From a bacterium (GTDB lineage Bacteria > Krumholzibacteriota > Krumholzibacteriia > LZORAL124-64-63): DNA of 40,045 bases. Both the position numbers and the translations under genes were made by a program. Below the pieces are notes generated by a model that searched no databases, was not told the DNA's origin, and worked only from the letters and a program-made list of their open reading frames with translations. This document shows, piece by piece, positions 17,524-25,711 of this stretch; position 1 is the first letter of the stretch; the number at the start of each line of letters is the position of its first letter. Location: contig JAIFKS010000132.1 in NCBI GenBank assembly GCA_020049465.1, positions 1 to 40,045 on the forward strand, written 5' to 3'.

Positions 17524-19752
17524 CTACCTCAACGCATCGATCACCGCGTTGAGCGTCGGGCTCGGCCGCATCGCCTTGTCCGCCTTCACGTCGTCCGGGT
17601 GGTAGTACCCGCCGACGTCCGTCGGCTTGCCCTGCGCGGCCAGCAGCTCCGCGGCGATCTTCGCCTCGTTCTCCGTCAGCGTCTTCGCCACCGGCGCGAA
17701 ACGGGCCTTCAGTTCGGCGTCCTTGTCCTGGGCCGCCAGGGCCTGCGCCCAGTACATCGCCAGGTAGAAGGTGCTGCCGCGGTTGTCGATCTCGTTCACC
17801 TTGCGGCTCGGGTAGCGCGCGTTCTCGAGGTAGCCGCCGATGGCCGTGTCCAGCGTCTCGGCCAGCAGCGCGGCGCGGGCGTTGCCGGTGGCCGCGACCT
17901 GCTCCAGCGACGGGACCAGGGCGCAGTATTCGCCGAGCGAGTCCCAGCGCAGGTGGCCCTCCTGCAGGAACTGCTGCACGTGCTTCGGGGCCGAACCGCC
18001 GGCGCCCGTCTCGTACAGGCCGCCGCCGTTCAGCAGCGGGACGATCGAGAGCATGCGGGCGCTGGTGCCCAGTTCAAGGATCGGGAACAGGTCGGTCAGG
18101 TAGTCACGCAGGACGTTGCCGGTGACCGCGATGGTGTTCTCGCCGCGGCGCGTGCGGATCAGCGTGAAGGCCATGGCTTCGACCGGGGCCATGATCCTCA
18201 GATCGAGATCCTTGGTGTCGTGCAGCGGCAGGTAGGCGTTCACCTTGGCGATCATCTGCGCGTCGTGGCCGCGCTTCGGGTCCAGCCAGAAGATGGCCGG
18301 CGTGCCGGCGGCCCGGGCGCGGGTCACGGCCAGCTTCACCCAGTCGCGGATGGCTTCGTCCTTGGCCTGGCACATGCGGAAGATGTCGCCCGGTTCGACG
18401 GCCTGCTCCAGCAGCACCGCGCCGTTCTTGTCGATCACCTTCACGACGCCGTTGCCGGGCGCCATGAACGTCTTGTCGTGCGAGCCGTATTCCTCGGCCT
18501 TCTGCGCCATCAGGCCCACGTTGGAGACCGCGCCCATGGTGGCCGGGTTGAACTGGCCGTTCTGCTTGCAGTCCTCGATGATGGTCTGGTAGATCGTGGC
18601 GTAGCAGCGGTCCGGGACCATGGCCACGGTGTCCTGCAGCTGGTCGTCGTTGTTCCACATGCGGCCGCCGTCGCGCACGATGTTGGGCATCGAGGCGTCG
18701 ACGATGACATCATTGGGCACGTGCAGGTTGGTGATGCCCTTGCGCGAGTCGACCATCGCGATGGCCGGGCGCGTGGCGTAGACGGCGGCGATGTCGGCCT
18801 CGATCTCGGCCTTCTTCGCGGGCGGCAGCTTGTCCAGCTTCTCGATGACGCCGGCCAGGCCGTTGTTCACGTTGGCGCCGATTTCGGCCAGCGTACCGGC
18901 GTGCTTGTCCAGCGCCGCGGCGAAGAACACCGACACGCAGTGGCCGAACATGACGGGATCGGAGATCTTCATCATGGTGGCCTTCAGGTGCAGCGACAGC
19001 AGCGTGCCGTCGCGCCTGCACTCGTCGATCGTCTTCGCGTAGAACTTCCGCAGCTCCGCCACGTTCATCACCGCGGCGTCGATCACTTCGCCGGCCAGCA
19101 GGCCCAGGCCCTCCTTGAGGACCTTCACTTCGCCGCCGGCGCCGGTGAACTCGATGCGCACTTCGGTCGGCGCGGCCAGGGTGACCGACTTCTCGGTGCC
19201 GTAGAAGTCCTTCGCGGTCATGTGGGCGACGCGGGTCTTCGACCCCTCCTTCGGCCAGTCCTTCATCATCCGGTGCGGGTTCTTCTGGGCGAACTTCTTG
19301 ACCGAAGCGGCGGCGCGGCGGTCGGCGTTGCCTTCGCGCAGCACCGGGTTCACGGCCGAACCCAGCACCTTGGTGAAGCGCAGTTGAAGGGCCTTCTCCT
19401 CGTCGTTCTTCGGCTCTTCCGGATAGTTGGGCACGTCAAAGCCGTGCTCCTGCAGTTCCTTGAGGGCGGCCTGCAGCTGCGGGATCGAAGCCGAGACGTT
19501 CGGCAGCTTGATGATGTTCGCCGCGGGCGTCTTCGCCAGGTCGCCCAGGAACTTCAGCGCGTCGGGCAGCTTCTGGGCCGGGGTCAGCTTCTCGGGGAAG
19601 TTGGCGATGATGCGCCCCGCCAGGGAGATGTCGCTGGCCTCGACGTCGATGCCGGTGCCCTTCGTGTAGGCCTGGACGATGGGCAACAGGGCGTAGGTCG
19701 CCAGCGCGGGCGCCTCATCGATCTTGGTCCAGACGATCTTGGAATTCGGCAT
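17524..19752 (-). CDS. icd: Monomeric NADP-dependent isocitrate dehydrogenase
   Basis: Protein of 742 aa, the standard length for the monomeric (about 80 kDa) enzyme and unlike the 400-residue dimeric form. It opens with [20 protein letters not shown], and contains [15 protein letters not shown] near residue 90, [43 protein letters not shown] and [19 protein letters not shown], all hallmark blocks. It oxidises isocitrate to 2-oxoglutarate and CO2 with NADP in the cytoplasmic TCA cycle and supplies NADPH. ATG 19752 is preceded by GAGGGAAG; an in-frame ATG 30 bases upstream is less likely because the conserved N-terminus begins at 19752. It is a separate unit from the respiratory genes upstream. 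Confidence 0.95.
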   Translation of the reverse strand: MPNSKIVWTKIDEAPALATYALLPIVQAYTKGTGIDVEASDISLAGRIIANFPEKLTPAQKLPDALKFLGDLAKTPAANIIKLPNVSASIPQLQAALKELQEHGFDVPNYPEEPKNDEEKALQLRFTKVLGSAVNPVLREGNADRRAAASVKKFAQKNPHRMMKDWPKEGSKTRVAHMTAKDFYGTEKSVTLAAPTEVRIEFTGAGGEVKVLKEGLGLLAGEVIDAAVMNVAELRKFYAKTIDECRRDGTLLSLHLKATMMKISDPVMFGHCVSVFFAAALDKHAGTLAEIGANVNNGLAGVIEKLDKLPPAKKAEIEADIAAVYATRPAIAMVDSRKGITNLHVPNDVIVDASMPNIVRDGGRMWNNDDQLQDTVAMVPDRCYATIYQTIIEDCKQNGQFNPATMGAVSNVGLMAQKAEEYGSHDKTFMAPGNGVVKVIDKNGAVLLEQAVEPGDIFRMCQAKDEAIRDWVKLAVTRARAAGTPAIFWLDPKRGHDAQMIAKVNAYLPLHDTKDLDLRIMAPVEAMAFTLIRTRRGENTIAVTGNVLRDYLTDLFPILELGTSARMLSIVPLLNGGGLYETGAGGSAPKHVQQFLQEGHLRWDSLGEYCALVPSLEQVAATGNARAALLAETLDTAIGGYLENARYPSRKVNEIDNRGSTFYLAMYWAQALAAQDKDAELKARFAPVAKTLTENEAKIAAELLAAQGKPTDVGGYYHPDDVKADKAMRPSPTLNAVIDALR

Positions 19753-19826
19753 GTGCTTCCCTCGGCTTGGGCTGGGGGTCATGGGCAGGGCCGTGGCGGC
19801 GCGTGGCCGCAGGGCGTTGCATTCAC

Positions 19827-19841
19827 ATTCTCAACAAGAAT
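19827..19841. repeat. Short inverted repeat upstream of icd
   Basis: ATTCTCAACAAGAAT has 5-base arms around CAACA, in an AT-richer patch 75-90 nt before the icd start and within the icd-heptaheme intergenic space. It could be an operator or part of the promoter; the arms are short enough to be chance. Confidence 0.25.
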
Positions 19842-19904
19842 CATCCGGCACCCGGGCGGAGTCAAGCGGCCCCGCCGCCTGCCCGCCCGGAGGCCGAAAA
19901 TCCG

Positions 19905-21440
19905 CTATTCCCCGTGGCACTCGTTGCAGTTGGTGGTCTTCCACTCGTCGCCGATGTCCTCGGGGTGCACGTACTCGACGCTTGCCAGCGACATGGTCTC
20001 TTCGCCGGTCTTGCGCGTCTGCGACAGGATCGTGTGGCACAGGTTGCAGTCGCGGGGCAGCACTTCACCGTCGTCGGTCTGGTGCTGGCCGTCATGGCAG
20101 CGGAAACAGCCCGGCGTGGTCAGGTGGCCGATGTGGTCGGGGAACTCGCGCCAGTTGACGCCCATCTCCGGGAAGATGTTCGTCTTGAACAGCAGTTGCG
20201 CCCGGCCGATGGCCGCGTCGATGTCCGCGGCGCGGGCCGTCGCCACCTCGGCGTGTTCCTCGTTGTAGAAACTGCGCGTGCCTGCGTCGATGGCGGCCAG
20301 CGCCTCGTCCTCGGTCTTGTACTCGGCCTGCATCAGGTCGACCAGCAGGTTCTTGATCCCGGGCAGATCATGCGCGATCAGGCCGTTGGCGATGTCCTTG
20401 TTGACGACACGCGACGGCGGATTGTAGTGGTGCGTCGGCCGGTTGTGGCAGTCGATGCAGTCCATCAGCCGCTGCTCGAGGCCCGCGGCCTGCTCGTCCG
20501 TCAGGTCGGACTCCGTGCTGCGGTAGATCTTCTCCTTGCCGTCCTTGCCGACGATCTTCACCCAGGGGATGTCCAGACGCTTGGGATCGGTGGCCACGTA
20601 GGTGACCTGGTTGGCCGTATGCCAGTGGATCCCGTGGGCCTCGGCCCCGCCGGCGCCGCCGCTGCCGATCTTCATCGCCAACTTCAGGCTCCAGTGCGTG
20701 TTGCCCTCTTCGCGGCCGTAGTAGTCGTACGACTTCAGCTTCTCGCCGCTGAAGTGCTCCGGCCAGTGGCACTGCTCGCAGGTGTCGCGCGACGGGCGCA
20801 GGTTCTTGATCGGGGTCTCGATCGGCCGGGAGTACTTGTTGAACATCACCGAATACACCTGGTAGGCGCCCGACAGCTTGGACCGGACGTACCACTCGGC
20901 GCCCGAGCCGATATGGCACTTCACGCAGCCCACGCGCTGGTGGGGCGAGGCGTTGAAGGCCGTGTACTCGGGCTTCATCACGGTGTGGCAGGTGGTGCCG
21001 CAGAACTTGTCGCTCTCGGTGTACTCGTAGGCCTGGTAGCTGCCGAAGGCCGACAGGGCCAGGAAGACCAGAAAGCCGCCGCCCACCAGGAACGTGGCGC
21101 GCAGGTGGGTCGGGTCGTTGAAATCGATGCGGGGCAGGCGCTCGGTGTGCGCCAGTCCCAGCCGGCGCCGGCGCTGCTGCCGCAGCACGCCGATCGCGCC
21201 CATCGCCAGTCCGATGATCAGGAAGCCCGGCAGGATCACGAAGGCGATGATCCCCATGTACGGGCTTTCGGTGTTCCCGAAGTGTTCCAGCGCGAACAGG
21301 AACAGGATGAGCACCACGCTGAGCCCGGCCAGAGCGGCGCCGGACAGCGAGATGACGTTGTAGAACGACGACGGCAGGCGGGTCGGCTTGCCTCCGGGCG
21401 TGCCGGCGGAATGCTTCGGCGATTCGTGATTCGCGGACAC
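19905..21440 (-). CDS. Heptaheme NapC/NirT-family inner-membrane cytochrome c (ImcH-like)
   Basis: Protein of 511 aa. Three hydrophobic helices (about 33-52, 61-84 and 115-135) precede a periplasmic domain with seven heme c sites: CGTTCH at 147-152, then CxxCH at 172, 221, 328, 445, 465 and 505. The first site is CX3CH, with three residues between the cysteines. The first-heme region (FCGTTCHTVMKPEYTAF) and the NapC/NirT pattern, three helices and length of about 510 aa recall ImcH, a quinol-oxidising inner-membrane cytochrome of Geobacter. It probably passes electrons from the quinone pool to periplasmic carriers. GTG 21440 is the start, with GGAGG at 21449-21453. It lies downstream of the ACIII gene run on the same strand but 144 bp away. 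Confidence 0.88.
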   Translation of the reverse strand: MSANHESPKHSAGTPGGKPTRLPSSFYNVISLSGAALAGLSVVLILFLFALEHFGNTESPYMGIIAFVILPGFLIIGLAMGAIGVLRQQRRRRLGLAHTERLPRIDFNDPTHLRATFLVGGGFLVFLALSAFGSYQAYEYTESDKFCGTTCHTVMKPEYTAFNASPHQRVGCVKCHIGSGAEWYVRSKLSGAYQVYSVMFNKYSRPIETPIKNLRPSRDTCEQCHWPEHFSGEKLKSYDYYGREEGNTHWSLKLAMKIGSGGAGGAEAHGIHWHTANQVTYVATDPKRLDIPWVKIVGKDGKEKIYRSTESDLTDEQAAGLEQRLMDCIDCHNRPTHHYNPPSRVVNKDIANGLIAHDLPGIKNLLVDLMQAEYKTEDEALAAIDAGTRSFYNEEHAEVATARAADIDAAIGRAQLLFKTNIFPEMGVNWREFPDHIGHLTTPGCFRCHDGQHQTDDGEVLPRDCNLCHTILSQTRKTGEETMSLASVEYVHPEDIGDEWKTTNCNECHGE

Positions 21441-21500
21441 GGGCGGGCCTCCGGGGTTCGTGACGCCGGAAATTTATGAATCGGCGGTGTCAAATCCCAG

Positions 21501-21529
21501 AAAAAAGATAGGATTGTCTGGTTTCAGAC
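21501..21529 (-). terminator. Weak terminator-like hairpin after the YeeE genes
   Basis: On the minus strand GTCTG-AAAC-CAGAC (21529-21516) is a 5-bp stem, followed eight bases later by a run of six T (21506-21501). It lies between the second YeeE/YedE gene and the heptaheme gene, where the long operon could end. A TTGACA occurs just after it at about 21493-21488 and may be a -35 for the heptaheme gene, but I see no matching -10. The stem is short and not adjacent to the T-run. Confidence 0.35.
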
Positions 21530-21584
21530 GACACCGGTGGTCGCCGACGACCTGGGCGCAGAATGGCAGACGGGAAGCTGCGGA

Positions 21585-22181
21585 TCAACACCGCGGCCGC
21601 CGGCCAGCGAACTTCGTTTCCAGCCGCCCCATCCCCCAGCCCGCGGCCGCGAGAAAAGCCACAAAGCCGAGCGTCCACCAGCCCCGGCCGAGACCTGTGG
21701 TTTCCGGCAGGGTCATCCCTTCGCTGCCGCCTCCGCTGATCCAGGCCTCGAGGCCGGGCGTCAGTTCGGCATAGGCCAGAACGCCGAGCAGCATGCCGAG
21801 CGCGAACGCCAGGCCGTCCCTGCGGCCGGTGGCCAGAGCCGCGATGGCCGTGCCGGGGCAGTAGCCGCCCACGATGAAGCCGGCGCCGAAGAGCAGACCG
21901 CCCAGCGCCTGCGCCGCCATGTGCGTGGGCTCGACGAAGATCTCCGACAGGTCCAGCAGGCCCGCGGCCGACAGGATGAACAACCCGACCATCGCCGTGA
22001 CGATGGCCGTGAACATCACCTTCACCACCGCCATGTCGTACAGGTAGAACACGGCGGTCAGCTTGCGCGCGCTGCCGAAGCCCGCGCGTTCCAGGCAGAA
22101 GCCGAAACCCAGTCCGAGCAGGACGGCGGCTCCCAGCCAGGCCGCGGTGCCGAACGGGTAGGAGGACGTCAGCGGCAGCAT
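21585..22181 (-). CDS. YeeE/YedE-family membrane protein, second half-size copy
   Basis: Protein of 198 aa, nearly all membrane helices, with the family motifs GFGFCLERAGFGSARKL near the N-terminus and GGYCPGTAIAALATGR in the second half. YeeE/YedE (DUF395) proteins transport thiosulfate or related sulfur compounds, and conserved cysteines such as the one in GGYCPGT carry the substrate; half-size copies usually work as pairs. ATG 22181 overlaps the upstream stop by one base (TGATG); a GTG at 22190 is an alternative. It is the last gene of the ACIII run. The substrate here is inferred from the family only. Confidence 0.85.
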   Translation of the reverse strand: MLPLTSSYPFGTAAWLGAAVLLGLGFGFCLERAGFGSARKLTAVFYLYDMAVVKVMFTAIVTAMVGLFILSAAGLLDLSEIFVEPTHMAAQALGGLLFGAGFIVGGYCPGTAIAALATGRRDGLAFALGMLLGVLAYAELTPGLEAWISGGGSEGMTLPETTGLGRGWWTLGFVAFLAAAGWGMGRLETKFAGRRPRC

Positions 22182-22702
22182 CACAGCCACTCCCGGCGGA
22201 CGAACCAGGCGAGCGCGTACGCGGCGACGAAGACCGCGCCCATGAAGACGAGACCGCCGACGCTCAGCATCGCGCCGCCGGACAGGGCCTGGCCGCTGGT
22301 GCAGCCCCGGGCGATACGGGCGCCGTACGCGGCCACAAAGCCGCCCACGAGCGCCAGCAGCAGTCGCTGGTTGTCGGTGATCCGGGGGCCCCGCTCGACG
22401 GAGAAGGCCAGGCGCCTACCCTGCCAGCCCGACAGGAACGCGCCGACCACGGCGCCGCCCAGCAGGAACAGCGTCCACGAGAGCAGCGGCGAGCCTTCGT
22501 TCCAGAAGCGGGCGTGGACCGGGTTGGCCTGGGCGTGGGCGGGAGAGACGAGCTGGACCAGCCAGGTCGCCACGGCCGAAAACGCCGCCGTGGCGCCCAG
22601 CCCGCGGCCGGCGACCACGAAGGCCAGAAGCAGCACCAGGCCGAGCAGAAATCCCGTCAGGTACGGGTTCCAGTAGGGACGTTCGCGGGAGCCGGCGCTC
22701 AT
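22181..22702 (-). CDS. YeeE/YedE-family membrane protein, first half-size copy
   Basis: Protein of 173 aa with about four to five membrane helices and the motif IARGCTSGQALSGGAMLSVG, the GCTSG cysteine signature of YeeE/YedE sulfur transporters. It starts at ATG 22702 after GGAAG, 24 nt behind the stop of the oxidase subunit I homologue, and is coupled to the following half-size copy. Together the pair should make one pseudo-symmetric channel for thiosulfate or another small sulfur compound. Its place at the end of a respiratory operon is unusual and suggests that the complex upstream is linked to sulfur metabolism, or that the pair is simply co-regulated. Confidence 0.85.
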   Translation of the reverse strand: MSAGSRERPYWNPYLTGFLLGLVLLLAFVVAGRGLGATAAFSAVATWLVQLVSPAHAQANPVHARFWNEGSPLLSWTLFLLGGAVVGAFLSGWQGRRLAFSVERGPRITDNQRLLLALVGGFVAAYGARIARGCTSGQALSGGAMLSVGGLVFMGAVFVAAYALAWFVRREWL

Positions 22703-22726
22703 TGCGCTTCCTTCGTGTCGGGACGA

Positions 22727-24247
22727 TCAGCCCCCGTACGGGCTTTCCGCCGCCGGGCCCTTCGCGCCGTTCCATTCGCCCGTCGCCGCGCCCCACGGGT
22801 TCTCTCCCGCCTCGGGGCCGTCGTGCAGCGAGCCGAACAGGTTCGAGATCACCATCACCAGGCCGGTGGTCAGGATCCACATGCCGACCGTCGCGATGGT
22901 GTCCAGCCCCTCCAGGCCGGCCGGCAGCTTGGCCAGGCCCTGCGGCAGGCCGCGCGCGCCGGCGATCAGCTGCGGCAGGAACGCCAGGTTCAGGCCCACG
23001 ATGTAGGCGTAACCGGACAGGCGGCCGAGCAGGGGGCTGTACATGCGGCCGAACATCTTCGGCCACCAGTAGTGCAGGCCGGCCAGCAGCGCCGTCAGCA
23101 CGCCGCCCATCATCACGTAGTGAAGGTGGCCGGTGACGAACACAGTGTTGGCCAGGTAGCTCGACGCCGACAGCGTGCAGAGCATCAGCCCGCTCATCAC
23201 GGCGATGCCCGCGTTCAGCAGGAAGCCGATGGCAAAGGTCGTGGGCGTGGCGCAGGCCACCGAACCGCGGTAGAGCATGGACAGCCAGCTGAAGCTCAGC
23301 AGCGCCACCGGCACGGCGGTGAACAGGCTGAGGGCCGCGAAGACGAAGCTCGCGGCGGGCGACTGGCCCTTGCCGATCAGGTGCACGCCCCAGGTGCAGA
23401 AGCCCAGTCCCAGCAGCGCGATCAGCGAACCGACGACCGTGCGGTAGCCGACGACCGGACGGCGGCTCATGCCGGCGATGACGTCGGTGATGACGCCGAC
23501 CGCGGGCAGCAGCGCGAAGAAGGCCAGCGGACGGGTCGCGAACCAGAAGTAGTTCTGCCAGAGCAGCGGGTCGGCATCGGCGCCGAAGGGGCCGCGGGCG
23601 GCGCCGCGGGCCGCCGCCAGATAGATGACCAGCACTGCGAACAGCGTGCCCGCCACGACCAGGGCGTACGCCGTCAGGTACAGCGACCAGCTGAGGATGG
23701 GCATCTGGAAGAAGCCCAGGCCGGGCCGGCGTCCGTGGTGCACGGTGACGATGAAATTCAGGCCCGTGGCCAGCCAGCCGCCCGCCACGCAGACCAGCGC
23801 CAGCGTCAACAGGCCGAAGGCGCCGGAGGCCTGCAGGCTCGCCGGCGTCACGAACGTCCAGCCGGAGCCCACGGCACCGAACATGATGGACAGGATCAGG
23901 AGGATCGTCCCGGCGATCTGCAGGCGCAGCGACAGCCGCGTCAGCCAGGGCAGGCGCAGTTCGGGCGCGCCCAGCTGGAGCGGCAGCACGTAGTTCCCCA
24001 GCACCGTGGGAATGGCCGGCACCAGGAACAGGAAGACCATCAGCACGCCGTGCTGCGTCAGCATCTGGCGGTACAGTTCCGGCTCGACCAGTCCGCTGGT
24101 CACGCGCATCCGGAGAATGATCGCGTAGATCGCTCCCAGCAGGAAGGCGCCGCAGGTCCACCACAGGAACTGGATCGCGATGCGCTTGTGGTCGGTGGTG
24201 TTCAGCCAGTTGCCGGCGGCGCCGGGCCGATTGGTGGCCGTGCTCAT
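22727..24247 (-). CDS. Cytochrome oxidase subunit I homologue lacking the CuB site
   Basis: Protein of 506 aa with about 12 membrane helices, aligning along its length with A-type subunit I (CtaD). Heme ligands are kept: H66 in LTQHGVLMVF, and H374 and H376 in VTGHLHYVMMGG. The block that is normally FFGHPEVYILILP reads FATRPLAFFALLP, so the CuB histidine is R239, the gate glutamate is L241 and the cross-linked tyrosine is F243. The normal WAHHMF is WGVHLI, leaving one histidine (H289). The K-channel lysine position is L317 (LLSFSW). The Mg-site HD before the heme ligands reads AN, and the propionate-contacting RR pair reads QG. Flanks align without gaps, so this is real divergence, not a frameshift. 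It is unlikely to reduce oxygen like a normal oxidase and may act as a heme electron carrier. Confidence 0.85.
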   Translation of the reverse strand: MSTATNRPGAAGNWLNTTDHKRIAIQFLWWTCGAFLLGAIYAIILRMRVTSGLVEPELYRQMLTQHGVLMVFLFLVPAIPTVLGNYVLPLQLGAPELRLPWLTRLSLRLQIAGTILLILSIMFGAVGSGWTFVTPASLQASGAFGLLTLALVCVAGGWLATGLNFIVTVHHGRRPGLGFFQMPILSWSLYLTAYALVVAGTLFAVLVIYLAAARGAARGPFGADADPLLWQNYFWFATRPLAFFALLPAVGVITDVIAGMSRRPVVGYRTVVGSLIALLGLGFCTWGVHLIGKGQSPAASFVFAALSLFTAVPVALLSFSWLSMLYRGSVACATPTTFAIGFLLNAGIAVMSGLMLCTLSASSYLANTVFVTGHLHYVMMGGVLTALLAGLHYWWPKMFGRMYSPLLGRLSGYAYIVGLNLAFLPQLIAGARGLPQGLAKLPAGLEGLDTIATVGMWILTTGLVMVISNLFGSLHDGPEAGENPWGAATGEWNGAKGPAAESPYGG

Positions 24248-25285
24248 CTACTTGCCCTCCTGCGCGGCTGCTTCGGCCACGGTCGCGGCGACGGGCGCCG
24301 CCCCGGTCGAATCGGCGGCGGCCGGGACGCCGCCCTTGCTGGACAGTGTCCTCAGCCACGCGGTGATGGCTTCGATCTCCTTGTCGGTGATCTTGCCCTC
24401 GTACGGCGTCATCACGGGTTCGAAGCCGGCGATGACCGACACGTTGGGAGTCAGGATCGAGGCCCTGATGTAGGCCGCGTCGGCGGTGATCCGCACGCCT
24501 TCACGCGTGTCGAACTCGAAACCGTACACGTCCTTGAAGCTGGGGCCAACCAGCTTCGAGCCGTCCAGGCTGTGGCAGGCGCGGCAGCCCTTGGTGCCGT
24601 AGAGCAGTTCGCCGGCCTGTTCCATGGTGCGGCCGGCGAAGATGTCGGAGACGCGCTGCATCCAGGCCTCGAAATCGGCCGGCGCGTGCGCCACGACGGC
24701 GGTCTTCATGTCCTGGTAGCGTTCGCCGCCGTAGACACCGCTGCGCAGGTCGAAGGTGCCGGGCGTCGAGGCGGTGAACCACGCCTGCGCCGTGCGGCCG
24801 GGGACCACCGTTTCGCTCAGCCGCAGCGCCGGCGCCTGCAGGGAGTGGATGACGTCGACCGTGGTGGCGTCCAGGCGCACCGGACGGCCGGTCGCCACGT
24901 GCAGCGTGTCGGCGATATGGCCGTTCGGGTAGGTGAACTTGTAGCCTTCCTGGCTCGTGTTCACCAGGACGCGGTACGACAGCCAGGGCGCCGACTGGGC
25001 GTCCAGGAAGCCGGGCAGCCCGGCGGCGAAGGCATAGACGGCCACGGCGACGGCGGCCAGGACCCACAGTCCCTGGTACAGCGGATGCGCGCGGCCGTCA
25101 GGAGTCCCCCGCTCGTCGTCGCGCTGCCGGCGGAACTGGCGCACGAAGGTCAGCGCAAGCCCGACGACCAGCACCACCGCGAACGCCCCGGCGACATAGA
25201 CGCCGTAGAACGCCGCGTCGACGCCCTGCGCCTGCGAAGACGCCGCCTGGGGAAGCCAGTTGGAGATGTTGGCGCTGCCGATCAA
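24248..25285 (-). CDS. Cytochrome oxidase subunit II homologue lacking CuA, with heme c domain
   Basis: Protein of 345 aa: two membrane helices (about 25-48 and 72-90), a cupredoxin fold (about 100-200) and a C-terminal cytochrome c domain with CRACH (C234, C237, H238) and a likely Met ligand in PVMTPYEG (M292). In the cupredoxin domain DVIHS keeps the first CuA histidine (H147). The usual CAEYCGTGHSGM loop reads SGVYGGERYQDM: both cysteines are S182 and G186, the glutamate is V184 and the second histidine is Y190; only M193 remains. CuA therefore cannot form, and electrons would enter through heme c. The start is a TTG at 25285 in a four-base overlap with the preceding stop, after GAGGTGA. 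The stop is immediately followed by the subunit I homologue. Confidence 0.85.
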   Translation of the reverse strand: MIGSANISNWLPQAASSQAQGVDAAFYGVYVAGAFAVVLVVGLALTFVRQFRRQRDDERGTPDGRAHPLYQGLWVLAAVAVAVYAFAAGLPGFLDAQSAPWLSYRVLVNTSQEGYKFTYPNGHIADTLHVATGRPVRLDATTVDVIHSLQAPALRLSETVVPGRTAQAWFTASTPGTFDLRSGVYGGERYQDMKTAVVAHAPADFEAWMQRVSDIFAGRTMEQAGELLYGTKGCRACHSLDGSKLVGPSFKDVYGFEFDTREGVRITADAAYIRASILTPNVSVIAGFEPVMTPYEGKITDKEIEAITAWLRTLSSKGGVPAAADSTGAAPVAATVAEAAAQEGK

Positions 25286-25644
25286 TCCGTCACCTCGTTT
25301 CCTGCCGCTGCTTCGGCGGCCGGGGCCGCGGGCAGGGTCTGGATCGATGCCGTGGCCGCGAGCCGGTCCATGGCCGTCCCGATCGGCAGAACGGCCTTCG
25401 TCTTCCCGTCGTCCAGCCAGCGCGGCGCTTCCTGCAGCCGGGCCTGCTGTTCGGCTTCGGCGGCCCGCAGCGCCTCGTTGACCGGCGTCTCCGTCTTGGC
25501 GCGCGTCTCACGGGCCTGCGCGGCCAGGTAGCCGCCGTGCAGGAACAGGGACAGGGCCACGATGAACACCAGCGCCGCGGCGCCGCACAGGACCACCGCC
25601 GGAGTATTGAAGCCGTTGTTCGCTTTGCGATCGGCTGCAGCCAT
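25282..25644 (-). CDS. Small membrane protein between actF and the oxidase homologues
   Basis: Protein of 120 aa with one clear membrane helix (about residues 14-38, VVLCGAAALVFIVALSLFL), then a charged, glutamate-rich stretch and an alanine/proline-rich tail. I do not recognise a family. Start ATG 25644 has GGGAG six to seven bases upstream. Its stop overlaps the TTG start of the subunit II homologue, so the two are coupled. By position it is a candidate accessory subunit of ACIII or of the copper-free oxidase homologue. Confidence 0.7.
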   Translation of the reverse strand: MAAADRKANNGFNTPAVVLCGAAALVFIVALSLFLHGGYLAAQARETRAKTETPVNEALRAAEAEQQARLQEAPRWLDDGKTKAVLPIGTAMDRLAATASIQTLPAAPAAEAAAGNEVTD

Positions 25645-25711
25645 ACCATTGCTCCCGCGTGCCGCCAAAGGCACTTTGAATCCAGCGCGCCTGGGGATCA
25701 GCGCGTCTGCG

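Noticed and set aside
22727..25285. A normal aa3/caa3-type cytochrome c oxidase
   Set aside because: Overall homology is clear, but CuA and CuB ligands, the active-site Tyr and proton-path residues are replaced and no subunit III is present.
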